A stretch of 64,000 nt of DNA, taken from positions 152,882 through 216,881 of the forward strand of contig CANMJA010000005.1 of NCBI GenBank assembly GCA_947498055.1, in the 5' to 3' direction. Numbering within the stretch: position 1 is the stretch's first letter; each line of letters opens with the position of its first letter. Below, piece by piece: positions 17,526-25,088 of the stretch. The notes under the pieces are model-generated. The model ran no database searches, was not told where the DNA came from, and saw only the letters and a program-made list of their open reading frames with translations. The position numbers were made by a program, and so were the translations under genes. The DNA comes from an uncultured Tenacibaculum sp. (GTDB taxonomy: Bacteria > Bacteroidota > Bacteroidia > Flavobacteriales > Flavobacteriaceae).

Positions 17526-19826
17526 TTAAAAAGAAATAGTTTTTGTAGAAATAATTGCGTCATTGGTAACAAAAGGCATTGGTATCATTTCTTCATTTCT
17601 TTTTTGTAGGTTAAATTCAGGGTGTGAAAGTAAATCGTTAGAAATTTCATTTAACGTAATATGCAACTGTTCTTCTTTATTAAACTTTAAAGCTATTTTT
17701 AAATTGTCATCACTATTTGCCATGCTATATACTAAAAGAGTTTCTTTTTTTACTTCTTTAGCAGTATCATATATAATAGCAGTGTTTGCTGTAAAATAAG
17801 AAATAGATAATTTTTTATGATTAAATATTTCATACTTATTAATTTTTCTTTGAGGTTTTATCGTTAACCAAATTTCACGCTCATTACCAACTATAGTATC
17901 TAGATTAACTTCTATTTTAGAAGTTTTAATTTGCTTATTAAATGTTGCCTTTTTATAATAGTTAAATCGCGTATTATATTTGCTTTTTGTTTCTGCGCTA
18001 GCAATGCTTCCTTCAGAAAAATTAGAATTAAAAACTTGCTTTGTATAGCTATCTAAGGTTTTGTTGTAGGTTCCCCAAAAAGCGGTTTCTTCATCTGAAT
18101 TTTGTATATACACCAAACTATTAGGTTTCTTTTTATTTGTAGAGAAATTACTTTTAAAAGTAGCTGTTATAAATATAATTATAGATAAGAAGCCAAATAG
18201 TTTTTGCCATAGATTTTTCTTTTTATATTCTTGAAATGCAGGTACTAAAAGGGCAATAACTAATACTACAAAAATAGAAGAGATAAAAAGATTTTTTAAA
18301 CCCAAACCTACAGGGAACGTTTTAATTAATGGGCTAAAAATATATATAGTTGGTATAGATATAAATGCAAATAAGGCAGTATGAGGTTTCCGTTTTTTAA
18401 GAATAAGAAAAGTAGAGCCAATTAACGCCATAAAAACCGGAATTATAAAAAAACCAGCACCAGGTAAATATTTAAGAATAGCAAAATTAATAAGTATCCA
18501 AACAAATATTGGAGCTATTAACAAATCTAAAGGTTTGTTGTTTTTAAAAGAGTTATAAGATGTAAAGCTAATCCATAATGTTAAAAATACAAAAGCAGCA
18601 ATATAATAATAGCCATTATAAGTGAAACCTTGTAGTATGTCTTTATAATACGGGTGAATAAAAAGAAGTAACTTCCATAGAATAAAAGAAACAGCAGTAC
18701 TACCAATTAATGCAATAAAGAAAGGGAGAAAACCTACAAAAATTCCTTTAAGAGTTAGTTTTTTCTTTTTAATTCCAATAAAAATTAAAATAAATAAATA
18801 TAAGATAGTAATTACTATAAATGGAAGTATCCAAGAAAAAGGAAATGTTAGTAAACCAATAATAGGAAAGTTAACATACACACTATCTTTATTACTATTT
18901 AAATTAGAAAGATCTGCATTAGAAAAATAATTTAAACAACTTGTAAAATATTCTTTTTGATGTATTAATGACTCTCTATCGAGTCTGTCATAAGTATCTT
19001 GTTCTGTATGATAATCGAAATGATCGCCAATAAAGGCAAAGTTAAAGCCATTAATATCTGCTTTTTCTCTAAAAATAGTTAAATCAGTATCATTAGGTAG
19101 CATTTTATAAACACTATACATTAAAGAATTAGCAGCAGGGTGTTTTGGATTTGCTTTAAGAAACTCGTTGAGTAATTTACTGTTTTTACCATTGGTTTCC
19201 ATTAACATATAACTAGCTCCACCACTTCCTCTAGCTTCAAAATTAAGTACAAGACCAATGTTTTTTGCAAGAGGGTGATGCTTTACAAAAGCTTTAGCAC
19301 CCAATAAACCTAGTTCTTCAGCATCTGAAAAAAGAATAATAATATCATTCTTAGGTTTCTCTCCTTTTGCTAAGAAAGCACGAATACCTTCTAAAATTGT
19401 AACCACGCCAGAACCCGCATCTGAAGCGCCTATAGAAGAATGAGGATTGCTATCATAATGACTTAATAATAGCAAAGATTTATTATTGGAAGTACCTTTA
19501 ATTTTAGCTATTATATTTTCTACAGTCGTACATGATTTCCATTTTTCATTAAAAACGGTTTGTACCTGGACTTCTGTTTCTAAACCTATTTTATTTAATT
19601 CATTAACTAAATAATTTTGCACTAATTTATGTTCGTTTGTTCCAGAGCTATGGGGTTTTTGTGCTATTTTTTTTAAATGATGCAAGGCATTATTTATAGA
19701 AAATTCTTCTGAATTAGTATTTTTATCGTTAAAAGTGGCATTAGGTATAATGTCTGAAAAACTCCAATAAATAGTAACTAGAAAAATGAGTAAGGAGTAG
19801 ATTTTAGTAGTCGATGTCATTGCCAT
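17526..19826 (-). CDS. M28-family zinc peptidase with membrane domain
   Basis: A 766-residue protein. One N-terminal membrane segment (about 9-27) is followed by an M28 aminopeptidase-like domain facing the periplasm: LSHYD (His123, Asp125), GASDAGSG (Asp136) and SDAEELG (Glu170-171), which supply the two-zinc site. Residues 330-560 hold about eight membrane helices, and a beta-rich domain forms the C-terminus. This layout matches bacterial relatives of endoplasmic-reticulum metallopeptidase 1. It probably trims peptides for uptake. The gene begins 48 bp upstream of tatA in the same direction. Confidence 0.85.
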   Translation of the reverse strand: MAMTSTTKIYSLLIFLVTIYWSFSDIIPNATFNDKNTNSEEFSINNALHHLKKIAQKPHSSGTNEHKLVQNYLVNELNKIGLETEVQVQTVFNEKWKSCTTVENIIAKIKGTSNNKSLLLLSHYDSNPHSSIGASDAGSGVVTILEGIRAFLAKGEKPKNDIIILFSDAEELGLLGAKAFVKHHPLAKNIGLVLNFEARGSGGASYMLMETNGKNSKLLNEFLKANPKHPAANSLMYSVYKMLPNDTDLTIFREKADINGFNFAFIGDHFDYHTEQDTYDRLDRESLIHQKEYFTSCLNYFSNADLSNLNSNKDSVYVNFPIIGLLTFPFSWILPFIVITILYLFILIFIGIKKKKLTLKGIFVGFLPFFIALIGSTAVSFILWKLLLFIHPYYKDILQGFTYNGYYYIAAFVFLTLWISFTSYNSFKNNKPLDLLIAPIFVWILINFAILKYLPGAGFFIIPVFMALIGSTFLILKKRKPHTALFAFISIPTIYIFSPLIKTFPVGLGLKNLFISSIFVVLVIALLVPAFQEYKKKNLWQKLFGFLSIIIFITATFKSNFSTNKKKPNSLVYIQNSDEETAFWGTYNKTLDSYTKQVFNSNFSEGSIASAETKSKYNTRFNYYKKATFNKQIKTSKIEVNLDTIVGNEREIWLTIKPQRKINKYEIFNHKKLSISYFTANTAIIYDTAKEVKKETLLVYSMANSDDNLKIALKFNKEEQLHITLNEISNDLLSHPEFNLQKRNEEMIPMPFVTNDAIISTKTISF

Positions 19827-19927
19827 GTTTTGGTGTGTCTAAATGTAAAAAAAATTAACTTATATATTCTGTTTTTTTATAGGTTATTAAAAAACACTAT
19901 ATTTAGTAATCTAAAAATCAAAGAATT

Positions 19928-20395
19928 ATGGGTATTAAGAGCTTTCAGGGTAAAAGAACCACTAGTGTAAAAAAAGAAGAGACACCAATTTTAGTTTCTA
20001 ATTATATGACAAAAAAACTAATAACATTTACAGAGAATCAACCCATAGAGGAAGCGATTGATACTTTAATAAATAATAAAATATCAGGAGGTCCAGTAGT
20101 CAACGAAAAAAATGAATTAATAGGCATTATTTCTGAAGGAGATTGCATGAAGCAGATATCAGAAAGTAGATATTATAATTTACCAATAGATGGAAATAAT
20201 ACCGTTGGTAAAGCTATGGTAAGAGAGGTAGAAACCATAGATGGGAACATGAATATTTTTGATGCTGCAAACAAATTTTTAGAGTCTAAAAGAAGAAGAT
20301 TTCCTATTGTAGAAAACGGAAAGCTAGTAGGGCAAATTAGTCAGAAAGATGTTTTAAAAGCGGCAATAGAATTAAAAGGGAATACTTGGAAATAA
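19928..20395 (+). CDS. CBS-domain pair protein
   Basis: A 155-residue cytosolic protein consisting of two CBS domains (about 24-85 and 94-152). VSNYMTKKLITFTENQPIEEA opens the first and VGKAMVREVETIDGNMNIFD the second. CBS pairs bind adenosine nucleotides and usually regulate other proteins. It is a stand-alone gene that ends immediately before the convergent GIDE-domain gene. The target is unknown. Confidence 0.85.
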   Translation: MGIKSFQGKRTTSVKKEETPILVSNYMTKKLITFTENQPIEEAIDTLINNKISGGPVVNEKNELIGIISEGDCMKQISESRYYNLPIDGNNTVGKAMVREVETIDGNMNIFDAANKFLESKRRRFPIVENGKLVGQISQKDVLKAAIELKGNTWK

Positions 20396-21070
20396 TTATT
20401 TTTTGTTTAAAAGGTGTTTTGATAAATCGGTCATAATTATTTTTTGATTACTACTGCTTTCTAGTACTGCAATTTTAGAATATGAATATCCATCAATAGG
20501 TTCTTTTAAATTTTTCCATTTAGCAATTCCTGCTACTGTAATTTCTTCACCTATTTCAATGATTCCTTCGGAATAGCGTAAAGGTTTATTAAAACCCAAA
20601 AAATTAGTGCTTTTTATACTGTATCTTTTTAATAAAGATTCAAATTCTGGGCTAGGATCGTTAAAAGTTCCTGAAGAAGTTTTTTTGTCTACCACTAAAT
20701 AGCTTTTATAATTTTGGGGTTTTTGAGTTGGATGGATGATGATTAAGTCTCCGTTTTTTTCTAAAAAAAAAGACTGTACTTTTTCTTCATTCACTATAGT
20801 TGACCAATGTGAGTTTTTACCTCTTTGCTTTTTTTGCTCAATTTTTAGTACATAGAATACACATTTTCTCTTGCTAAAAGGAGCAATTAAAGGCTCGTTA
20901 ACATGTAATGCCTTTCCTGATATTTTTGTTAGTTTATTTGTTTTTATATTTCCAATAGAAGAATTAGGAAGATTTTTTAAAATCCGTTTTACTACTTCTT
21001 TGGTGCTGTAGTAATAAACTAAAAAAAGAACTAATCCAAGAATGGATACGCAGATAAAAATTAATAACAT
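20396..21070 (-). CDS. GIDE-domain (MULAN-like) membrane protein
   Basis: A 224-residue protein with one N-terminal membrane helix (about 2-21) and a soluble part resembling the GIDE domain of the mitochondrial E3 ligase MULAN: GKALHVNEPLIAPFSKRKCVFY, then YRYSEGIIEIGEEITVAGIA in outline. Bacterial forms lack the RING finger, as here. The function in bacteria is unknown; a membrane-linked stress role has been suggested for the fold. The gene is single and convergent with the CBS gene. Confidence 0.65.
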   Translation of the reverse strand: MLLIFICVSILGLVLFLVYYYSTKEVVKRILKNLPNSSIGNIKTNKLTKISGKALHVNEPLIAPFSKRKCVFYVLKIEQKKQRGKNSHWSTIVNEEKVQSFFLEKNGDLIIIHPTQKPQNYKSYLVVDKKTSSGTFNDPSPEFESLLKRYSIKSTNFLGFNKPLRYSEGIIEIGEEITVAGIAKWKNLKEPIDGYSYSKIAVLESSSNQKIIMTDLSKHLLNKK

Positions 21071-21119
21071 AAAGTATCTATTTTCAATATTAGTTCATAA
21101 TTCATGCAAAAAGTTACAA

Positions 21120-21470
21120 TTAATCTTGTTTAACCAGTAAAAACAATTCATTATCTAATTCTAAATAGCCTTGATCGTACACATAAAAATAGATGCTGTT
21201 TTTTTTAGTCACATATCGAGAGGTAATAAACTTAAAATCAAATCCTTTATCAAATAACTTACGTCTAGTAACTTTTGTTTTTCCTGTACTATTTAATTCA
21301 CATAAAATTTTATAATTTTTTCGTAAACGATTATTCGTGTTTCTAATAAGATTTTTACTCTCTTTATTTACTTTGTTGTTATAAGCATTTCTACAATAGT
21401 CTGAGCAAAATTTTTTATCAATTCTACCAATTACTTTTTCTTCACATTCTAAGCATTTTTTACTTTCCAT
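21120..21470 (-). CDS. Small zinc-ribbon protein (DUF2116-like)
   Basis: The protein begins KKCLECEEKVIGRIDKKFCSDYCRNAYNNKV, a CxxC-x14-CxxxC zinc ribbon typical of the DUF2116-type family, followed by a basic helical region. The Met at 21470 is taken as the start because the ribbon begins immediately after it; a longer frame to 21527 runs inside the upstream GNAT gene. The start overlaps the GNAT stop by 11 bp, so translation is probably coupled. A nucleic-acid-binding role is possible but not shown. Confidence 0.7.
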   Translation of the reverse strand: MESKKCLECEEKVIGRIDKKFCSDYCRNAYNNKVNKESKNLIRNTNNRLRKNYKILCELNSTGKTKVTRRKLFDKGFDFKFITSRYVTKKNSIYFYVYDQGYLELDNELFLLVKQD

Positions 21471-22002
21471 AGTCAACTTTTTGCAATTTATACCATTTAG
21501 CATCAGTACCATCCACCTTGAAATCATTTACATATTGCAATCCGATTTTTTGTAAAATTTTATTGGAACCAATATTGGCGGTTTCAGCAGCGCCATAAAT
21601 AATATCATAATTCAGTTTCTTAAAACCAAAATCTAAACAAGCAAAAGCCGATTCAGAAGCATATCCTTTTCTCCAAAAAGAAGGCAGTAAACGATATCCA
21701 ATATCTATAAAATTTTGAAAACCATTTAGCGATTCTTTTTCTCCTTTATTTAATTTCAATCCAGACCAACCAATAAAGTTTCCCGATTTTTTTTCGAAAG
21801 TAGCTAGCCTACCGATACCATTTTCTTGATATTGTTTTTTAAAAAAATGGATAATCTCTTCTGCCTGTTTATAAGTTGAAATCGTTTTTTTACCTAAATA
21901 TTCATGTACTTCTTCGTTAGAGTCTAATTCAAAAATATTTGTAATATCATTATCTGTGAACTCTTTTAAAATCAGACGTTCAGTTTCTAAATAAAGCTTC
22001 AT
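21460..22002 (-). CDS. GNAT acetyltransferase (RimJ/RimL-like)
   Basis: A 180-residue GNAT protein of the RimJ/RimL subgroup. LETERLILKEF at the N-terminus, FIGWSGLKL as the central strand, and GYRLLPSFWRKGYASESAFACLDFGFKKL as the acetyl-CoA-binding region. It probably N-acetylates an amino group on a small molecule or protein. It overlaps the downstream zinc-ribbon gene by 11 bp. Confidence 0.85.
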   Translation of the reverse strand: MKLYLETERLILKEFTDNDITNIFELDSNEEVHEYLGKKTISTYKQAEEIIHFFKKQYQENGIGRLATFEKKSGNFIGWSGLKLNKGEKESLNGFQNFIDIGYRLLPSFWRKGYASESAFACLDFGFKKLNYDIIYGAAETANIGSNKILQKIGLQYVNDFKVDGTDAKWYKLQKVDYGK

Positions 22003-22048
22003 TTTATAGTTTTTTAGAAGTCTAAGATAATAAAAATAAACGATTACA

Positions 22049-22064
22049 TTCGTTTACAAACGAA
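22049..22064. promoter_or_regulatory. Perfect 7-2-7 palindrome between GNAT and ssb
   Basis: TTCGTTT-AC-AAACGAA lies in the divergent region 47 bp from the GNAT start and 103 bp from the ssb start. Related half-sites (AAACGATT, GCGTTTAAC) flank it. A repressor site serving one or both genes is inferred. Confidence 0.4.
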
Positions 22065-22104
22065 AAGAAGCGTTTAACAACCGAAAATAATTTGTATGCA
22101 ATTG

Positions 22105-22112
22105 CACCTTTG
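22105..22112 (+). promoter_or_regulatory. Candidate -7 element CACCTTTG of ssb
   Basis: It differs from TAnnTTTG only at the first base and lies 54 bp before the start codon. No good -33 element was found at the right spacing. Confidence 0.35.
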
Positions 22113-22166
22113 CAGTGTCATTATTTAATGGCAATATCTTAACTGTTAAACGATAAAAAATAATAT

Positions 22167-22502
22167 ATGAATACGCTAAAAAACAAAGTGCAGTTGATTG
22201 GAAACTTAGGACAAAATCCAGAAATTATAGAAATGGATTCAGGTAGAAAACTAGCAAAATTTTCTATTGCTACCAACGATTATTACTACAATAAACAAGG
22301 AGATAAAATTACTGATACGCAATGGCACAATTTAGTTGCTTGGGGAAAAACAGCAGAAATAGCAGAAAAATTTTTAGAAAAAGGAAAAGAAATAGCTATT
22401 GAAGGAAAATTAACCTCTAGAAGTTATGAAACAAAGGAAGGAGAGAAAAGATACATCACAGAAGTAGTTTGTAATGAAATATTAATGTTAGGAAATAAAT
22501 AA
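22167..22502 (+). CDS. ssb: Single-stranded DNA-binding protein
   Basis: A 111-residue OB-fold protein with the family pattern NKVQLIGNLGQNPEI, FSIATNDYYYNKQGDK, TQWHNLVAWGKTAEIAEKFL and GKEIAIEGKLTSRSYETKEG. It lacks the acidic C-terminal tail used to recruit partner proteins, which suggests a secondary, short SSB and not the main replication protein. It is followed by a strong terminator and is monocistronic. Confidence 0.92.
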   Translation: MNTLKNKVQLIGNLGQNPEIIEMDSGRKLAKFSIATNDYYYNKQGDKITDTQWHNLVAWGKTAEIAEKFLEKGKEIAIEGKLTSRSYETKEGEKRYITEVVCNEILMLGNK

Positions 22503-22550
22503 GTGGGAGAATTGCGATAACTATTAAAAAATAATAAAGAAGAAAAGGTA

Positions 22551-22588
22551 AAATCCAGTAGATTGCTAGTCTATTGGATTTGTTTTTT
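22551..22588 (+). terminator. Intrinsic terminator of ssb
   Basis: 12-bp stem AAATCCAGTAGA/TCTATTGGATTT (one G-T pair), 7-base loop, then TGTTTTTT. Confidence 0.85.
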
Positions 22589-22631
22589 AAAGAAAAATTA
22601 AAAACTACTATTTTTTTCAATATTTAATACG

Positions 22632-22639
22632 TATTTTCG
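22632..22639 (+). promoter_or_regulatory. -7-like element TATTTTCG before the first duplicated gene
   Basis: One base off TAnnTTTG and exactly four bases before the GTG at 22644. The element before the second copy (23869-23876) has identical spacing. Confidence 0.5.
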
Positions 22640-22643
22640 TTAC

Positions 22644-22973
22644 GTGAGTAAATTTAAAAAAATAACAAGTTTTTTACTAGCAGTGAGCATTTTCATGACT
22701 CATTTGATGGTGCTTATTCACACTTTAGAACATAATGATGCTCCTTCTACTAATTTATCAGCAATGTTGGAGTTTGATGATAGCGCTGATATAGAAGATT
22801 GTTCCGTTTGTGATGTTTATTTAAACGCAGATTTTACAGAGTTACAAACAGCATCTTATTCTCTTATAGTTCCTATATTTGTAAGCAATCAAATATTACA
22901 GCAAGATAGCCAGTTTAAGCCAGTTGTCTTGTATCTTAAACAATCACGATCACCACCTTTTTTTGTAGCATAA
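22644..22973 (+). CDS. Small CxxC membrane protein, copy 1
   Basis: A 109-residue protein. An N-terminal hydrophobic segment (about 5-24) carries MTHLMVLIHTLEH, with three His residues. The acidic middle has the motif DCSVC (CxxC), and the C-terminus is basic, QSRSPPFF. It is close to half identical to the gene at 23881, mainly at the hydrophobic segment, CxxC and C-terminus. His/Cys placement suggests metal or redox handling, which would suit the transport genes downstream, but no characterised family is recognised. The GTG start is supported by the promoter-like element four bases upstream. Confidence 0.65.
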   Translation: MSKFKKITSFLLAVSIFMTHLMVLIHTLEHNDAPSTNLSAMLEFDDSADIEDCSVCDVYLNADFTELQTASYSLIVPIFVSNQILQQDSQFKPVVLYLKQSRSPPFFVA

Positions 22974-23139
22974 TATATAATAACACATAATTTATAGCAA
23001 ATAAATGTGCAATAGCATTATTTGTGTTTTTATGTATTCTTTTTGTGTGAATTAGTAGAAACTAATTTACTACTATGTCATAATTCTTAGTTCTTAAGAA
23101 TTTACAATCAATTTTTATTTAAATAACAAATACATAGCC
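22974..23139 (+). promoter_or_regulatory. Structured leader before the degenerate ATPase gene
   Basis: This 166-bp gap is the duplicate of 24211-24375. Both copies carry a hairpin near the end: here AATTCTTA/TAAGAATT (about 23082-23102), there ATTCTT/AAGAAT. Both also have an earlier stem whose bases differ but still pair (TAGTAG/CTACTA here, TGTGGT/ACCACA there). An additional bulged hairpin near 23001-23027 runs into a T-rich stretch and could attenuate transcription. Confidence 0.45.
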
Positions 23140-23823
23140 ATGCTACAAGCAAAAAAAATTAATGTTCGTTATAACGATCAATTATCTTATAGAGGTATAA
23201 AACTTAAAATGTTTAAAGAAGAACTATTCTATATTTTAAAAAAGAATAACAAAAATAGTGCTTCGACTATTACTATTTTTTTAAAATCAATTTGTGGAGA
23301 ACAACAAGTGAATAATTTTTCTGTAAAAACAAATAATTCAGTTGAAAATTCATGCACTTACCTACCAAAGGTAGTTCAGTTGTATAAAAACTTATCAGGA
23401 TTTGAAAATTTAGATTTTTACTGTCAATTAGAAGGGAAAAGTTATACAGAAAAAGAGCTTAATACGTTTTTAAAAGAAGTTTGTTTAGATGAAAAATGGC
23501 ATCATAGAAAATTAAAAGAGTATAGTAAAGAGATGCGCTTAAAAATAATAAAAGCCATAGCTTTAGCAAAAGACGCATCTTATGTTCTTATAAATACAGA
23601 GCAGGTGTTATTAGAGACTAATGCTATAACAAACGATAAAGAAACAAGTAGTTTATCTAAAGAAAAAATAAAAGTTTTAAAAATCGTTCCAGATATTTTT
23701 AAAGCAATTAATGTATGTGAGAAATTAGGAACAGCAAAAGATGGCTTTTTAATTCATATAGAAGAGAAAAAGGAAACTAGAGCAGAAGTAGAAATACTGA
23801 AAGAAATAAGCTTTTCTGTATAA
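23140..23823 (+). CDS. Degenerate ABC ATPase (pseudoenzyme), copy 1
   Basis: A 227-residue protein clearly paralogous to the ATPase at 24376 (shared MLQAKK start, VVQLYKNLSGFENLDF, LALAKDASYVL, DIFKAINV). Walker A is replaced by KKNNKNSAST (34-43). The signature reads YSKEMRLK in place of YSKGMRQK. Walker B is VLINTEQ without the Asp-Glu pair, and the H-loop His is Pro184. It cannot bind and hydrolyse ATP in the usual way. The frame is nevertheless intact over 227 codons with no stop or frameshift, which argues for a retained non-catalytic role. Recent decay is the alternative. Confidence 0.75.
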   Translation: MLQAKKINVRYNDQLSYRGIKLKMFKEELFYILKKNNKNSASTITIFLKSICGEQQVNNFSVKTNNSVENSCTYLPKVVQLYKNLSGFENLDFYCQLEGKSYTEKELNTFLKEVCLDEKWHHRKLKEYSKEMRLKIIKAIALAKDASYVLINTEQVLLETNAITNDKETSSLSKEKIKVLKIVPDIFKAINVCEKLGTAKDGFLIHIEEKKETRAEVEILKEISFSV

Positions 23824-23868
23824 AGTTATTTTAAGTGTTAATTTTTATTGAGATTTAATAAAAATTAA

Positions 23869-23876
23869 TACCTTCG
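23869..23876 (+). promoter_or_regulatory. -7-like element TACCTTCG before the second duplicated gene
   Basis: Exactly four bases before the GTG at 23881 and one base off TAnnTTTG, mirroring unit 1. Confidence 0.5.
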
Positions 23877-23880
23877 CCTT

Positions 23881-24210
23881 GTGAATAATTTTAAAAGGAT
23901 AACAAGTTTTATACTCTCCGTGGTCATTTTCATGACACACTTGATCGTCCTTTTTCATACTTTAAAACATCAAGAGAATGATTCAGTTACTTATTCAGAT
24001 GTTTTAGAGTTTGAAAATAGTTTTGAAGCAGAAGATTGTTCTGTTTGTACTATTTATTTGGAGGTAGATTTATCTGAATTTCAGGCAAAATTGTATACAT
24101 TTTTAGTTCCTAAATTTATTTCACACCAAATATTACAACAAGAAGACCAGTTTAAACCTGTAGTTTTATATTTTAAACAATCACGGTCTCCACCTTATTT
24201 TACCATATAA
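23881..24210 (+). CDS. Small CxxC membrane protein, copy 2
   Basis: A 109-residue paralog of the protein at 22644. It has the same hydrophobic N-terminus with His residues (MTHLIVLFHTLKH), the CxxC motif (DCSVC), ILQQEDQFKPVVLYFKQSRSPP near the end, and identical length. It sits upstream of the intact ABC ATPase and probably belongs functionally to that transporter. The CxxC and His residues are conserved between copies while the linker between them is not. Function unknown; metal or redox sensing is a guess. Confidence 0.65.
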   Translation: MNNFKRITSFILSVVIFMTHLIVLFHTLKHQENDSVTYSDVLEFENSFEAEDCSVCTIYLEVDLSEFQAKLYTFLVPKFISHQILQQEDQFKPVVLYFKQSRSPPYFTI

Positions 24211-24375
24211 TATATTAAATACAATTAAAAACTAAGAAATGCACCTTTTAAAAGTAGCTTTTTTTAGTTTTATGTGTATTAATATATTTCTTTTGTGGTA
24301 ACTGTTTATTAACCACACCTAATTATTCTTGATTTCTAAGAATATAACAATCAAATTTTTTTAAAACAATACATT
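24211..24375 (+). promoter_or_regulatory. Structured leader before the intact ABC ATPase gene
   Basis: Duplicate of 22974-23139. TGTGGT/ACCACA (24295-24318 region) and ATTCTT/AAGAAT (24326-24344 region) form two hairpins, the second about 30 bp before the start codon. Pairing is kept although sequence differs from unit 1. Confidence 0.45.
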
Positions 24376-25068
24376 ATGTTACAAGCTAAAAAGCTTTGTA
24401 TGCGTTATGATGATAAGTTAGCGCTCAAAGACTTAAGTTTTTCTGTAGCTCCTGGGGAAATTTTTTGCCTATTAGGACAAAATGGAGCAGGAAAAACAAC
24501 TACTATTAATATCTTTTTAGGGTTAATAGCTCCAACGTCTGGGGAAGCATTAATAAACAATACGTCTGTAGTAAATAACAAATCAGCAAGAAATTCAATA
24601 GCCTATATTCCAGAAATAGTACAGCTTTATGGGAATTTATCGGGGCTAGAAAATTTAGATTTTTTTAGTAGATTGGCAGGTTTTGTTTATACCAAAGAAG
24701 AACTAATGACTTTTTTACATCGAGCTAATTTACAAGAAGAAGCTTATCAGAAAAAGTTATCCTCTTACTCAAAAGGAATGCGTCAAAAAGTAGGTATAGC
24801 AGTTGCCTTAGCAAAAAATGCTTCCTATATTTTAATGGATGAACCTACTTCAGGTTTAGATCCTAAAGCATCTGTAGAGTTTGCAAAAACGTGTAAAGAG
24901 TTGTCTGCAAATGGTGTTGGTATATTCATGGCTACCCACGATATTTTTAATGCAGTAAATATAGGGTCTCGTATAGGAATTATGAAAGAAGGAAACTTAA
25001 TTCATACAGCAGATACCACAGAAATAACAGCACAAGAACTACAAGATTTATACATAAAAACTATTTAA
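24376..25068 (+). CDS. ABC transporter ATP-binding protein
   Basis: A 230-residue ABC ATPase with all motifs: Walker A GQNGAGKT (34-41), Q-loop region near 80, signature YSKGMRQK (131-138), Walker B ILMDEP (152-157) and the H-loop His188. It belongs to the ABC-2 type exporter ATPases (CcmA/NatA-like). The two DUF3526 membrane proteins three genes downstream are the probable permeases. The TonB receptor gene between them starts 20 bp after this stop, so all are likely one operon. Confidence 0.92.
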   Translation: MLQAKKLCMRYDDKLALKDLSFSVAPGEIFCLLGQNGAGKTTTINIFLGLIAPTSGEALINNTSVVNNKSARNSIAYIPEIVQLYGNLSGLENLDFFSRLAGFVYTKEELMTFLHRANLQEEAYQKKLSSYSKGMRQKVGIAVALAKNASYILMDEPTSGLDPKASVEFAKTCKELSANGVGIFMATHDIFNAVNIGSRIGIMKEGNLIHTADTTEITAQELQDLYIKTI

Positions 25069-25088
25069 CAAAATATAATCAATCAATC

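Larger units (their letters stand above)
22632..25068. repeat. Tandem duplication of a two-gene unit (about 1.19 kb each)
   Basis: Unit 1 (22632-23823) and unit 2 (23869-25068) share gene order, gene lengths (330 bp; 684 and 693 bp), intergenic lengths (166 and 165 bp), promoter spacing and leader hairpins. They have diverged a good deal, so the duplication is old. Only unit 2 keeps the ATPase motifs. Confidence 0.85.
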
